Origin: Halovenus amylolytica
GTDB lineage: Archaea > Halobacteriota > Halobacteria > Halobacteriales > Haloarculaceae
DNA length: 49,415 nt
Reading direction: 5' to 3'
Assembly: GCA_004015825.1 (NCBI GenBank)
Contig: SAYS01000024.1
Location: forward strand, 1-49,415
Made by a program: the position numbers and the translations under genes. The first letter of the stretch is position 1; every line of letters begins with the position of its first letter. Positions 27,766-36,869 of the stretch are shown one piece after another. The notes beneath the pieces are model-generated. The model saw only the letters and a program-made list of their open reading frames with translations, ran no database searches and was not told the origin of the DNA.

Positions 27766-29709
27766 TTAGATTTCGGAGATACGGTGATACTCCTCCGAGA
27801 GTGCGGCGGCGTCTTCCGGGAGGAGCGCGACGAGAAGATAGCCTGCGGACTCCTTCAAGTGGTCGATGAGGGTTGCGATCCGGTCGGAATCGATCGCTTC
27901 CAGCGAATCTAGCAGGATGAACGGCATTTCTTCGTAAAGTTCGTGCGCGAGATAGCCCGCGAGCGCGAACACGAGCCCCGTCACCTCCCGTTCGGATTCG
28001 CTCAAATGATCGATCGTGTCCTCGTAGGCAGCTCCTGAAGCCGTTGGACGAACGACGTGGAGTTCGAAGGCGCGTTTGTCCACGTTTCGACGGCCCTCTT
28101 TCACTGTTCGCTCGACGCGTTCGAGCCAGATGCGATCGAGGTTATCGTAATCGAGTAGTTCCAGAACCGTCTCCATGTGTTCGTTGAACTCCTCGACGGC
28201 CGTCTCTTCGATCCGGTCGATCTTCGTCCGGAGATCCGTGATCTCGTCAGTGACTGCTTCTAATTGGGCGCAGATCTCGTCTTCCTGGTTGATCTGGTCT
28301 TCGATCTCGGTAATCTCCTCGGTGACGCGCTCGAGATCCCTCTCCATCCGACCGATCTCGTATTCGATCTGGTTGGCCTCCCGGTGTAACTCCAAGATAC
28401 TGCTGTAGTCCTCTTCTTCGAGCTCGTCGACGGTATCCTCGATATCGGAAATTTCCTCTGTCAGGTTGTCACGGTTTTCCTGGAGTTCGTCGATCCTGGC
28501 TTCGGTGTCTTCGATATCTGTCTTGAGTGTAGTGCGCCGGCGCTCAAGTCGGTCCCGTTCCTGTTGGGACTGCTGGAGTTGATTCCGTTGGTCGGTAAGG
28601 TCTTCGAGTTTTGCATCGATATCACTCACCTCACTGACTGTCTCGGCACTGACCTGCTGGAGACGCTCGATCGTTGTTTCGATCTGTGCTTGATCGACTT
28701 CGCTTCCACAGGTCCAGCACGTGACTTCACTATTTGCAAGCAGTTCATCGGTGACAGCCCCCTCGTCAACATCGGTAATCCGAGCGAGGAGATCACCGTC
28801 GGTGTCAGCCAGCATCTCCTCGTTGAACTGAATGACGCTTTGGAGTTCGGCGATCTCGGTTTCGAGCGTCTGTTTGCGGGTGCGGAGCCGCTCGATTTGG
28901 GAGTCGATTTCGTCGAGGTCTCCGACAGGAGTCTCCGGAAGTTCGTCCAGATCAGCCTCGACCTCGCGCTGCTCGGTTTTGAGCGCGTCGAGACTTTCCC
29001 GTTCGGTTTCCAGTTCGTATCGGATGTCGTCGAGTTCGGAGCGCTTCTCTTGGAGTTGGTCGAGGGCCTCTTCGAGTTCGGCTTTTTCTTCGCGGGTTTC
29101 TTCGATGTCCGCATCGGCGGCTTCAAGATCCGCTTCTATCGTTTCGAGGTCGGCTTTCTTTTCTTCGATGTCCGCTTCAAGCTGGGTGCGCTGTTCTTCG
29201 AGCGTGGGGATCTCGCCTTTCAATTCGTCAATCTCGTCGAGTTCTGTTTTGAGTTCCGCGCGTTCGTCCATGAGGTGATCGATCCGTGCTTGGATGTCGT
29301 CGGTATCGACTGGCCGCATAATAATATCTCGCAGGTCGTCACCGCGCGCGACAGCCCGGCGGGCTTCGTTCGAGTCGAGTAGAAACGCGAACAGGTCCGC
29401 AAGTTCGGGGTCATCGAGATATGGCTCACCCTCGGTGACAATATGATCCGACCGACGTGAGAGTCGGCGCGTATACATTTCATCACCGAGAGCCAATTCG
29501 ACGTTCGCTTCTTCAGCGTCACCTTTCATTCGGACGTTATCGCTACCGAGCGAAGCCATGACGGCTTCCAGCAGTGAGGTGCGATTGGTCGCGTTCCGTC
29601 CGACCAAAATCGTCACGCCTGGTGAGAAGTCGACAGATGTCTCGGTGATCCCACCGATATTCTCAACCTGAATTCTACCTTTTTTACGGGGACGTTCTTC
29701 CAAATTCAC
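27766..29709 (-). CDS. Archaea-specific SMC-related coiled-coil protein
   Basis: A 647-residue SMC/Rad50-like protein. The head begins with GRIQVENIGGITETSVDFSP and a Walker A region reading G37-R-N-A-T-N-R43-T-S, in which the usual Gly-Lys is Asn-Arg. Two long coiled coils (about 125-310 and 345-520) flank a zinc-hook-like CWTC motif. The signature region reads LSESEREVTGL and the Walker B region FILLDSLEAID, lacking the normal Asp-Glu. These changes fit the haloarchaeal SMC-related family rather than canonical SMC. It lies downstream of the rdfA-like gene on the same strand and is probably co-transcribed, suggesting a joint role. Confidence 0.82.
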   Translation of the reverse strand: MNLEERPRKKGRIQVENIGGITETSVDFSPGVTILVGRNATNRTSLLEAVMASLGSDNVRMKGDAEEANVELALGDEMYTRRLSRRSDHIVTEGEPYLDDPELADLFAFLLDSNEARRAVARGDDLRDIIMRPVDTDDIQARIDHLMDERAELKTELDEIDELKGEIPTLEEQRTQLEADIEEKKADLETIEADLEAADADIEETREEKAELEEALDQLQEKRSELDDIRYELETERESLDALKTEQREVEADLDELPETPVGDLDEIDSQIERLRTRKQTLETEIAELQSVIQFNEEMLADTDGDLLARITDVDEGAVTDELLANSEVTCWTCGSEVDQAQIETTIERLQQVSAETVSEVSDIDAKLEDLTDQRNQLQQSQQERDRLERRRTTLKTDIEDTEARIDELQENRDNLTEEISDIEDTVDELEEEDYSSILELHREANQIEYEIGRMERDLERVTEEITEIEDQINQEDEICAQLEAVTDEITDLRTKIDRIEETAVEEFNEHMETVLELLDYDNLDRIWLERVERTVKEGRRNVDKRAFELHVVRPTASGAAYEDTIDHLSESEREVTGLVFALAGYLAHELYEEMPFILLDSLEAIDSDRIATLIDHLKESAGYLLVALLPEDAAALSEEYHRISEI

Positions 29710-29818
29710 GGATTAGGAAAGTTGCTGAGGGCGTAAAAATTTTTTGTTGCCGCAAGGGTTTTTTTATTCACGGATTCAGTATACACTGTACAGTTCCATA
29801 ACAACCGTACTGTTGTTA

Positions 29819-30454
29819 TCAAATGTTAACGTCAGCACAGTCACATCCGTCTCGTTCGAGGAGTTCATCGACGGAATACTTGGTGCCGCAGTCTTCACAG
29901 AGGACGGTTATCTCGACAAAGGTCCGGAAGTCTCCGAGGACGATGTGGTCAGCGGACGCGAGTTCTTCGAGTTTGCTTTGGGTGACGGCACTGGTCCGTC
30001 CGCGGAGTCGTTCAAGATTTTTTATCTCGGTTTGGAGACGGTCGGCGTCGGCCGGAGAGTACTCGGCGTCGCGATACTCCGTGAGATACGTTCTAATGGC
30101 CTGGTACGTCACAAAGTCACCGAGAAGCTCATCGACATCGACTCCCTCACGCTCGAGGCGGCGACGCGTACGCGTCCGGTCAGCGTGACTTACCTCCTCG
30201 TCGGTCAACAATCGATAGACGTTCACGTGATCGTCGTCGAACTGTTGAACGCCGGCTTCTGCCATCGCCTGCGCGAGAAGTTGATGATTGAAAAACTCCG
30301 CCAGGTCGCGAAGGCTCTGGCGTTCCTCGGGTGGAGCCGTCCACGATTGTTCGAGTTCAGCACCGACTCCCTCCAGTCCATACTCCTCGATAAGTCGTTC
30401 CACTTTCGATCGACGCCCAGCCGTCTGATTTGGTTTGTCGGCGGAATCGGTCAT
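29819..30454 (-). CDS. rdfA: RdfA-like protein (rod-determining factor A family)
   Basis: A 211-residue protein starting MTDSADKPNQTAGRRSKVER. The family features are the helical N-terminus with EEYGL, the SLRDLAEFFNHQLL segment, YRLLTDEEV, RRRLEREGVDVDELLGDFVT with YQAIRTYLTEYR, and a C-terminal zinc-binding region with CEDCGTKYSVDELLERDGCDC-type cysteines. RdfA was described as a cell-shape determinant in Haloferax volcanii. The ATG at 30454 is chosen because a TATAAAC-like box on the minus strand near 30490 predicts a start at about 30466. The SMC-related gene follows 110 bp downstream. Paralogs are common, so a shape role here is inferred. Confidence 0.78.
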   Translation of the reverse strand: MTDSADKPNQTAGRRSKVERLIEEYGLEGVGAELEQSWTAPPEERQSLRDLAEFFNHQLLAQAMAEAGVQQFDDDHVNVYRLLTDEEVSHADRTRTRRRLEREGVDVDELLGDFVTYQAIRTYLTEYRDAEYSPADADRLQTEIKNLERLRGRTSAVTQSKLEELASADHIVLGDFRTFVEITVLCEDCGTKYSVDELLERDGCDCADVNI

Positions 30455-30770
30455 GGTATGTACTCTGTATGAGGCATACAAGAGAGTTTATACTACCCCG
30501 TGAGTCGTGGCTGCCGGCGACGACCCGTCGGGAAATAGAAAAATGCTAGTTGTTCGGGATGGTCAAGTGGCGAGTTGTCGAGTGGAGCGAACAATGATTA
30601 GGTGAGGTTGACTCTGATCACGGTAGCCGTCCGAAGGACCGGGTTTGGAAGTTCCTCGGCTAACTTTTCCGCTCGTTTACAGTACTTTGGGCCAGAGACG
30701 CTCACTGGTCTATAAACATCTCCTTCACCCGAGACGCTCGGGACAGCTAGGCACCACATCCTTTCGCCAT
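30455..30770. other. Intergenic stretch with no recognised gene
   Basis: Apart from the minus-strand promoter region of the rdfA-like gene near 30485-30500, nothing gene-like, repeated or strongly structured was recognised here. Confidence 0.4.
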
Positions 30771-31317
30771 TCACATATCCAGAATCATCGCGAGTTGTGC
30801 CTCGCGCTTTATTGCAACCTCGCGTTCTCGTTCAAGCGCGTCGACCAGCCGGTGGGCCGTCTCGTCAAACGTCATCTCGTCGCCGTCTATCTCCGACAGC
30901 AGTTCCACACTCGTCGACTCGCACCGTTCGATCCAGTCGTCTCGGAGCTCCGACGCTCCGTGGACAGCACCCGTGATTCCACCGATCAGGCCCGCGATAG
31001 TATCGTCCTACCGTCCGAAGCTGGTACCTTCGACGATAGATCGGTTCGGATCGCCGTCGGTGAGATCCAAGATCGCCGTCACAACCGGGCCGATCTTGAG
31101 CGGACTAAAGCTGTGGTTTCTCCCTGCCAGGTACTCCTCTCGGTCCCACACGATAATAGACCGCCAGTTGAGCATGCTGTCATAGAATGATACGGTGAAC
31201 TCGTCAATCGAGTCACTCTCTTCGACCTTGGCCATCGCCAGATCGATCGCACGGAAGACCGGACCCGAGACGCGTTTCCGCAGTATTCGGGCCGCGAGTG
31301 ACCTCTCGTTCAGATTT
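30771..31317 (-). pseudogene. ADP-ribosylglycohydrolase remnant with internal amber codon
   Basis: On the minus strand the frame reads AARILRKRVSGPVFRAIDLA, later LTDGDPNRSIVEGTSFGR, then TAG, then DDTIAGLIGGITGAVHG and ELRDDWIERCE. In the ADP-ribosylglycohydrolase family the motif is FGRDxDT, where the Asp residues bind Mg. Here the first Asp codon is replaced by TAG at about 31007-31009. The N-terminal half is also missing, cut by a stop near 31318. It is a decayed gene that once removed ADP-ribose or similar groups. Confidence 0.7.
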
Positions 31318-31472
31318 CAGTGGTTGGCGGTGGACGAGAGGGCGAGTTCAAAGTCGACGATCTGGATATCTCAGAACATCCGTGGGTCCGCGAAGAATTC
31401 GAGCGGACGATGGCTGCACGAAAGAAACACGGGCCGCCATTGCCGCCGAACGTGGACGTCGAACTCCAGTGA
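31302..31472 (+). pseudogene. C-terminal remnant of an unidentified protein
   Basis: A start-less frame encodes VVGGGREGEFKVDDLDIS, then HPWVREEFERTMAARKKHG and PPLPPNVDVELQ before a TGA. The composition is that of a real haloarchaeal protein C-terminus, but the family was not recognised. It is cut on its 5' side at the same place as the ADP-ribosylglycohydrolase remnant. Confidence 0.4.
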
Positions 31473-31623
31473 GTTGGACGTGGGACCGAACGCCGCTGAA
31501 ACGATTCGGATTCACGTGAGAACGATTGTGACAGGAATGTCGGAACTGGACAGAACGAACTGAGTTACGCTCTCGAACAGTGGCTCTGTTGAGTCACCAG
31601 ACAGCGACGGGATAGATAGCTAA

Positions 31624-31743
31624 TTCAAAGGAATTGAATCGGAAGATTCGGTTGTCCATGACACAAATCTCCCGCTTCACTGGATTGTTCCGATTGCTCA
31701 GGTTGTTACCGATGATGGAGACGAGGAACTTATTACGACCTGA
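31624..31743 (+). pseudogene. Second short C-terminal protein remnant
   Basis: A start-less frame reads SEDSVVHDTNLPLHWIV and then PIAQVVTDDGDEELITT before a TGA. It looks coding by its acidic composition but has no recognised family. The sequence between it and the remnant at 31302-31472 shows no other gene. Confidence 0.3.
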
Positions 31744-31806
31744 TCGGTGTTGTTTCGAAATATTCGTAATACTCATGCTCGTAATGTAATAGCATACCAC
31801 GATATT

Positions 31807-31822
31807 GTGTTGTATACAACAC
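31807..31822. promoter_or_regulatory. 16-bp perfect palindrome upstream of the IclR gene
   Basis: GTGTTGTATACAACAC is a perfect 16-bp palindrome about 140 bp before the IclR start codon. Its length and symmetry suit an operator for a dimeric regulator, possibly the IclR protein. The TGTATA/TATACA arms recur in the palindrome before the SDR gene at 40432. Confidence 0.5.
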
Positions 31823-31930
31823 CAATTCCGAGAATTTCGAATTTTATCATAACGATTGACACCTATCTAATCAAAATAGGCTCGGTACAAATCATCTCGG
31901 AATAATTTGACTTTTCGAAATAACCGGAAC

Positions 31931-31940
31931 AATAATTATA
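31931..31940 (+). promoter_or_regulatory. TATA box of the IclR gene
   Basis: AATAATTATA is centred about 26 bases before the ATG at 31962, the spacing typical of leaderless haloarchaeal transcripts. Confidence 0.5.
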
Positions 31941-31961
31941 ATTGCTCTGCTACCCTGTGGC

Positions 31962-32726
31962 ATGTCTTCAGGCCCACTCAAATCTCTCTCCCGTGCGAAC
32001 CGGATCGTGGAGAGACTGGTCGAAATGCAGTCAGCAACTGTACGAGAACTGGCCGATGATTTTGACATGCCACTGAGCACGATGTATGAGTATGTCAATA
32101 CACTTGAAACAATCAATTATATAACAAAAGGACCAGATGGCCACTATCGTGTGAGTTCGTTTTTTCTCAAAGTCGGTAATCAGGTTCGACGCAACTACGA
32201 TATGTATACAGTTGCTGAGCCGGAGATCCGTCGATTAGCCGATGAAACGGGCGAATTTGCTGGTTTGATGATCAAAGAAAACAATCTTGGGGTACTTCTC
32301 TCGATGAAGAAGGGGGATAAGGTCAAACGCCTGCAGGTAAATCGGACGTATCCGGGGGTCAAATCACGGCTCAATACGACTGCCTATGGGAAAGCGATTC
32401 TCGCACAACTAGACGACGAAGAAATCCGGAGTGTGACTGATCAGTACGGTCTCCATCCACGAACAGAAAAGACAGTTACAGAACTTGGGCCGCTGCTGGA
32501 AGAGATGGAACTCATTCGCCAGCGGGGATATGCACTCGACGACGAGGAGTGCTTCGAGGGAATGCGTGGTATCGGTGTTCCGATTGTGAGTGAGACAGAT
32601 AATCTCATAGGTGGGATTGCGCTGTATGGACCGCCAAACAGACTTGATGACGATTCCTTCTTCGGGGAATACCCTCCCGTAGTACAAGAGTATGGAGATA
32701 TCATTCAGGGAAATCTCGAATACTGA
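31962..32726 (+). CDS. IclR-family transcriptional regulator
   Basis: A 254-residue regulator. Residues 5-65 form the winged helix-turn-helix (RIVERLVEMQSATVREL, ADDFDMPLSTMYEYVNTLE). Residues 85-250 are the effector-binding IclR domain, with LADETGEFAGLMIKE, LNTTAYGKAILAQL, QRGYALDDEECFEGMRGIG and VPIVSETDNLIGGIALYG. Members usually sense small carboxylates or related metabolites. Its place at the edge of the acetoin/butanediol genes suggests it controls them; the palindromes at 31807 and 40432 are candidate sites. Confidence 0.88.
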   Translation: MSSGPLKSLSRANRIVERLVEMQSATVRELADDFDMPLSTMYEYVNTLETINYITKGPDGHYRVSSFFLKVGNQVRRNYDMYTVAEPEIRRLADETGEFAGLMIKENNLGVLLSMKKGDKVKRLQVNRTYPGVKSRLNTTAYGKAILAQLDDEEIRSVTDQYGLHPRTEKTVTELGPLLEEMELIRQRGYALDDEECFEGMRGIGVPIVSETDNLIGGIALYGPPNRLDDDSFFGEYPPVVQEYGDIIQGNLEY

Positions 32727-32751
32727 CTGGAGGAGCTGGTCGTCATTGCCT

Positions 32752-33459
32752 CTAGCTGGGATTGTCTAATTGAACCGCTGAAACGTCTTCCAGCTGGACC
32801 GCTGACGGATCGGTACTGTTTCCCGGAATGAGAGCCGCTTCGACAGCCTGGCGGACTTCTTCGGGACTCGCCGAACTACCCGCTTGACGGACACTACCTA
32901 CCGCGTCTGGGTCGAAGGGGATCTGTAAGTGCGTATAGACCGGTTCGAGAACGTCGACGAGTTCCTCGTGATCACATGGAACGACGATGCCAGCTGTCAG
33001 TGCAGCATTCCGTCGAATGCGCTGTGCGACGCCGACGATTTTTCCCGTCGCTGATAGTGAGTGTGAGCCGGGACAGAAGGCGGCATTGGGCTCACCCCGG
33101 TCGGCATCGATACCAACTGCATCGAGTGCCTGCCAGAGTTGGTCGACAACCCGATCGTAGCGGTCTGTCAGTCCTTTCCGCTTATCACTCACTGTATCGA
33201 CGTGTGCAAAACAAACGGTCGTGCCAGTGTATGCAACCGCTCTTCCACCAACACTGCGCTCGATAATTCCATATTCCAGCTCTCTGGCGGTTTCAGCTGC
33301 CTGCGAATAGCCATCAGCTCGGACATCACGAGGCCCAAAGGCAACGTGTCGATGTGGGTGCCACACCCTGATAGCCGGCTCTGTCGGTTCGGATAACAAC
33401 GAGTCCGTTACTGCCCGGTCTTTCTCGATAGACGACGCACGACCACGAATCACTCGCAT
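32752..33459 (-). CDS. lplA: Lipoate-protein ligase A-family protein
   Basis: A 235-residue member of the biotin/lipoate ligase fold. The substrate loop RSVGGRAVAYTGTT and the catalytic-lysine segment SATGKIVGVAQRI are both present, along with FGPRDVRADGY near the N-terminus. Such enzymes attach lipoate (or octanoate) to the lysine of E2 or H proteins. It lies between the IclR regulator and the butanediol dehydrogenase, so it most likely serves the E2 of this cluster. Whether it is a ligase or a transferase cannot be decided from sequence. Confidence 0.8.
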   Translation of the reverse strand: MRVIRGRASSIEKDRAVTDSLLSEPTEPAIRVWHPHRHVAFGPRDVRADGYSQAAETARELEYGIIERSVGGRAVAYTGTTVCFAHVDTVSDKRKGLTDRYDRVVDQLWQALDAVGIDADRGEPNAAFCPGSHSLSATGKIVGVAQRIRRNAALTAGIVVPCDHEELVDVLEPVYTHLQIPFDPDAVGSVRQAGSSASPEEVRQAVEAALIPGNSTDPSAVQLEDVSAVQLDNPS

Positions 33460-33630
33460 ACCTCATGTCAAGAGCGCCCACTGAATAAACATTACAGCTT
33501 TATGCCATGGTTCGTCTCTGATCATGATCTTTCCTTCGAAAGAAAGTACTGCAGTATCGCGATTCGTTCGGCTACACGAGGTGGTATCTCTCCCTCTTTC
33601 GTCGGCCGACTCCGGGTTGTCGTGTAATTC

Positions 33631-34707
33631 CTACTCGTTTGGTTTGACGAGGATTTTGACGTGGTCGCTTTCGGGGTCGATGAGCCGTTCGAATCCGTCG
33701 TCGACGATTTCCTCCAGACCGATACGGTCTGTGATGAACGGTTCGGGATCGAGTCGGCCGTCGGCGAGCATATCTATTACCATACCGTACTCCTCGTCGG
33801 ACCGCGGACCGCCGAGATACGCCAGCGTCCCGGTAACCGTCCGTTCACCCAAAACGAGGTTGTTGGGGTGCGTGCTCACTTCTTCCTCCCAGATGCTGAC
33901 GATGGTCGTGCGACCACTCGGGGCCGTACTTTCGACCGCCGCGTTGAACGAGGCTTCGACGCCTGCGACCTCGAAGGATACGTCAACACCGCCATCAGTG
34001 TTCGAAGTGATGTGTTCAATAGCATCCGTACTCGTGGGATCGATGAGCTCGGTCGCACCACAGTCCGCCGCGCGTTCGCGTCTGGCGTCCCGGGGCTCCG
34101 AGACGAATATCGAACCCGCACCGGCCGCCCGGGCACATTGAATCACAGCTAGCCCGATGGGTCCAGCACCGAAGACCGCGACCGCATCGCCAGCACGGAG
34201 TCCGGAGCGTCGCACAGCGTGTAATGCAACGCTTAGCGGTTCGACCAGCGCCCCGTACTCGATCGGCACGTCGTCGCCGAGTGGTACTGCGTGTTCTGCA
34301 TCTAGGACGACGCTTTCGGCGAATCCACCGCCGCCGCCCGACAGTCCAACGAAACCGATCGAATCACAGATATGGTAGTTCCCTTCCTTGCACTGGCGAC
34401 ACTCACCGCAGTAGAGAATCGGATTGATCGCGACAGCGTCACCGACTTCTAGCCCCGTCACCGATCCGCCGACTTCGGAGATCGTTCCGCTGAACTCGTG
34501 ACCCATCCTGATCGGTGCGGTCTCCTGTGACACCGGATGTGGCTCGTCTCCAGGGACGAAAATCGGCCCCGCGGTGTACTCGTGGAGATCCGAGCCACAG
34601 ATCCCGCAGGAATCGATATCGATCCGGACCTGTCCGTCTTCAACAGCGTTTCGTTCGACGTCTTCGACACGAATGTCTTTTCTGTCGTGGTAGGTTGCTG
34701 CTCGCAT
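33631..34707 (-). CDS. Zinc-dependent 2,3-butanediol/acetoin dehydrogenase-type enzyme
   Basis: A 358-residue medium-chain dehydrogenase, start MRAATYHDRKDIRVEDV. Catalytic zinc ligands are in CGICGSDLHEY and GHEFSGTI; the structural zinc cysteines are in CGECRQCKEGNYHIC. The NAD(P) fold shows VAVFGAGPIGLAV. It resembles (R,R)-butanediol dehydrogenases, which oxidise 2,3-butanediol to acetoin. It is divergent from the acetoin dehydrogenase E1 genes with a 120-bp shared promoter region. A longer start at 34746 is less likely because the alignment of the family begins at MRAA. Confidence 0.83.
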   Translation of the reverse strand: MRAATYHDRKDIRVEDVERNAVEDGQVRIDIDSCGICGSDLHEYTAGPIFVPGDEPHPVSQETAPIRMGHEFSGTISEVGGSVTGLEVGDAVAINPILYCGECRQCKEGNYHICDSIGFVGLSGGGGGFAESVVLDAEHAVPLGDDVPIEYGALVEPLSVALHAVRRSGLRAGDAVAVFGAGPIGLAVIQCARAAGAGSIFVSEPRDARRERAADCGATELIDPTSTDAIEHITSNTDGGVDVSFEVAGVEASFNAAVESTAPSGRTTIVSIWEEEVSTHPNNLVLGERTVTGTLAYLGGPRSDEEYGMVIDMLADGRLDPEPFITDRIGLEEIVDDGFERLIDPESDHVKILVKPNE

Positions 34708-34827
34708 AGCATTCGACGATTGGCGGGAACCATAATAAATATACATGTAAAATACGACACCACCGAGTTGTACTACATAATAAATCGTTAATATTATACT
34801 ACAATGCTTGGTAGTCCTTCACGGAGC
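34708..34827. promoter_or_regulatory. Divergent promoter region of the acetoin genes
   Basis: An AT-rich stretch holds TATA-like sequences on both strands: ATAATAAATATA near 34730-34742 toward the dehydrogenase, and TTAATATTA at 34788-34796 or TAATAAAT at 34778-34785 toward E1 alpha. Which of the latter is used decides between the ATGs at 34828 and 34804. Confidence 0.4.
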
Positions 34828-35862
34828 ATGACAGACTATACACTGGAAACCGAAGATGATCGGCTCGAAGCCCTACGTCGAATGCTAACGATACGGGAGT
34901 TCGACACGAAGGCCGGCCACTACTTCGCCGACGGCGAGATACCGGGATTCGTTCACCTGTACATCGGCGAGGAGGCCGTTGGTGTGGGGACGTGCGCTGC
35001 GCTCGACCCCGACGACTATATCGCAAGCACGCACAGGGGGCACGGCCACTGCATTGCGAAAGGACTGGACCCGGATCTGATGATGGCCGAGCTGTTCGGC
35101 AAAGCCGACGGCTACTGCAACGGCAAGGGCGGCTCGATGCACATTGCCGACATCGACTCCGGTATGCTCGGTGCGAACGGTATCGTCGGAGCAGGCCCGC
35201 CGCTGGCGACCGGTGCTGCGCTCTCTATCAGCCACCAGGACCGCGACCAGGTCGCACTGGCGTTCCTCGGTGACGGCGCAACTGCGCAGGGCCAGGTCCA
35301 CGAAGCCATAAACCAGGCGTCGACGTGGGACCTCCCGGCTATCTTCCTCATCGAGAACAACCAATATGGGGAGGCAACACCCGTCGAGAAACAGCACAAC
35401 GTGGACCAGCTCAGTGACACTGCGCAAGCGTACGATATCCCTGGTGTCACAGTCGACGGAATGGATATCACGGCCGTCTACGAGGCCGTCCAGGAGGGTC
35501 GAAAGCGTGCAGCAAACGGTGACGGACCGACGCTGATCGAAGCAGAGACCTACCGGTACCACGGCCACTACGAAGGTGACGAGCAGAACTACCGGACCGA
35601 CGAAGAACTCCAGCAGTGGAAGGACCGGGACGCGATCGATGCGTTCAAAGCGCGTCTCATCGACCGTGACGAACTCTCTGAAGCGGAGTTCGAGGAGATG
35701 CAGGCCGAGGTTGAGGAGACCATCGCCGACGCGATCGAGTTCGCACACGATGCCGAACTTCCCCACCCGCAAGAAGCTTACGACGACATGTTCAGCGATA
35801 CAGTCCCAGAAATCGAAAAGTTCGCAAACAGGGCGCGCACCGACGGAGGTGATTCACGATGA
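34828..35862 (+). CDS. acoA: Acetoin (or pyruvate-type) dehydrogenase E1 alpha subunit
   Basis: A 344-residue thiamine-diphosphate subunit starting MTDYTLETEDDRLEAL. The TPP motif is GDGATAQGQVHEA followed by IENNQYG, with GHGHCIAKGLDPDLMMAELF and KGGSMHIAD upstream. It forms an alpha2beta2 enzyme with the next gene and decarboxylates or cleaves the substrate, passing the acyl group to the lipoyl E2. Acetoin rather than pyruvate is inferred from the acoX-like gene and butanediol dehydrogenase beside it. An ATG at 34804 would add eight residues. The stop overlaps the beta gene by ATGA. Confidence 0.85.
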   Translation: MTDYTLETEDDRLEALRRMLTIREFDTKAGHYFADGEIPGFVHLYIGEEAVGVGTCAALDPDDYIASTHRGHGHCIAKGLDPDLMMAELFGKADGYCNGKGGSMHIADIDSGMLGANGIVGAGPPLATGAALSISHQDRDQVALAFLGDGATAQGQVHEAINQASTWDLPAIFLIENNQYGEATPVEKQHNVDQLSDTAQAYDIPGVTVDGMDITAVYEAVQEGRKRAANGDGPTLIEAETYRYHGHYEGDEQNYRTDEELQQWKDRDAIDAFKARLIDRDELSEAEFEEMQAEVEETIADAIEFAHDAELPHPQEAYDDMFSDTVPEIEKFANRARTDGGDSR

Positions 35863-36863
35863 CAGCCCAGGCAGAGCTCGACGGACAGGAAACCGAGACG
35901 ATGACGGTCCGTGAGGCAATCCGACAGGGACTCCGTGAGGAGCTAGAGCGCGACGAGGACGTCTTGATCATGGGAGAAGACGTCGGTGCGTTCGGCGGTG
36001 TCCTCGAAGTGACCGGGAATCTCTACGAAGAGTTCGGCGAGGAACAGGTCCGGGATACACCCATCGCCGAGGCGGGGTACGTCGGAGCGGCAGTCGGAGC
36101 AGCCGCAACGGGCACCCGGCCTGTCGCAGAACTCATGTTCTCGGATTTCATGGGCGTCTCGATGGAACAGATAATGAACCAGATGGCGAAGATGCGGTAC
36201 ATGTTCGGTGGAAAAACCGAGATGCCGGTCACCATCCGGGCGACCGAGGGTGGCGGGATGGGTGCTGCCAGTCAGCACTCCGGGACGGTCCACACCTGGA
36301 TCTCGCATTTCCCGGGATTGAAAGCTGTCGCACCGGGCACTGCCGCAGCTGCGAAAGGACTAACAAAGGCCGCCATCCGGTCGGACGACCCCGTGTTCGT
36401 CTTCGAGAACAAGATGATCTACGAACAAAAAGGCGAGGTCCCGACCGACGAGGACTACATCACCCCGATCGGTGAGGCCTCGGTCGAACGCGAGGGTGAG
36501 GATGTCACCGTCGTTGCGACACAGCGACTCGTCGGCGAGTCGCTCACTGTCGCTGATGGCCTGTCCGGTGACGTGAGTGTCGAGGTCATCGACGCTCAGT
36601 CACTCTACCCGCTCGACACCGAAACGATCGTCGAGAGTCTTCGGAAGACGGGACGAATGGTCGTCGCCGACGAGAGTCCGGTTTCCTACGGCACCCATGC
36701 CGAGATCATCGCCCGGGCACAGGAAGAGGCATTCTTCAGCCTCGACGCCCCAATCCAGCGTGTGGGTACACCTGACACGCACATGCCGTTCAGTACGCCA
36801 CTCGAACAGGAGGTCCTGCCCGACGGGGAGGGAGTCCAGAACGCCATCGAGAAGATCGTCTAA
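35859..36863 (+). CDS. acoB: Acetoin dehydrogenase E1 beta subunit
   Basis: A 334-residue transketolase-like beta subunit: TVREAIRQGLREELERD, MGEDVGAFGGVLEVT, DTPIAEAGYVGAAVGAA, SDFMGVSMEQIMNQMAKMRY and the C-terminal VIDAQSLYPLDTETI. It starts inside the last codons of E1 alpha (ATGA), which keeps the two subunits in balance. Six bases separate its stop from the AcoX-like gene. Confidence 0.87.
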   Translation: MTAQAELDGQETETMTVREAIRQGLREELERDEDVLIMGEDVGAFGGVLEVTGNLYEEFGEEQVRDTPIAEAGYVGAAVGAAATGTRPVAELMFSDFMGVSMEQIMNQMAKMRYMFGGKTEMPVTIRATEGGGMGAASQHSGTVHTWISHFPGLKAVAPGTAAAAKGLTKAAIRSDDPVFVFENKMIYEQKGEVPTDEDYITPIGEASVEREGEDVTVVATQRLVGESLTVADGLSGDVSVEVIDAQSLYPLDTETIVESLRKTGRMVVADESPVSYGTHAEIIARAQEEAFFSLDAPIQRVGTPDTHMPFSTPLEQEVLPDGEGVQNAIEKIV

Positions 36864-36869
36864 CTACTC

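Noticed and set aside
28564..29382. A 272-residue plus-strand frame
   Set aside because: It lies antisense to the coiled-coil part of the SMC-related gene and only mirrors its repetitive codons.
29744..30472. A 242-residue plus-strand frame
   Set aside because: It is antisense to the rdfA-like gene; the minus strand carries the family motifs and a promoter.
30645..31190. A 181-residue plus-strand frame
   Set aside because: It is antisense to the ADP-ribosylglycohydrolase remnant and is rich in Arg, His and Ser, unlike a haloarchaeal protein.
31594..31800. A 68-residue minus-strand frame
   Set aside because: No promoter, no domain and basic composition; the plus strand has a more protein-like remnant.
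34885..35772. A 295-residue minus-strand frame
   Set aside because: It is antisense to E1 alpha and has no recognisable domain.
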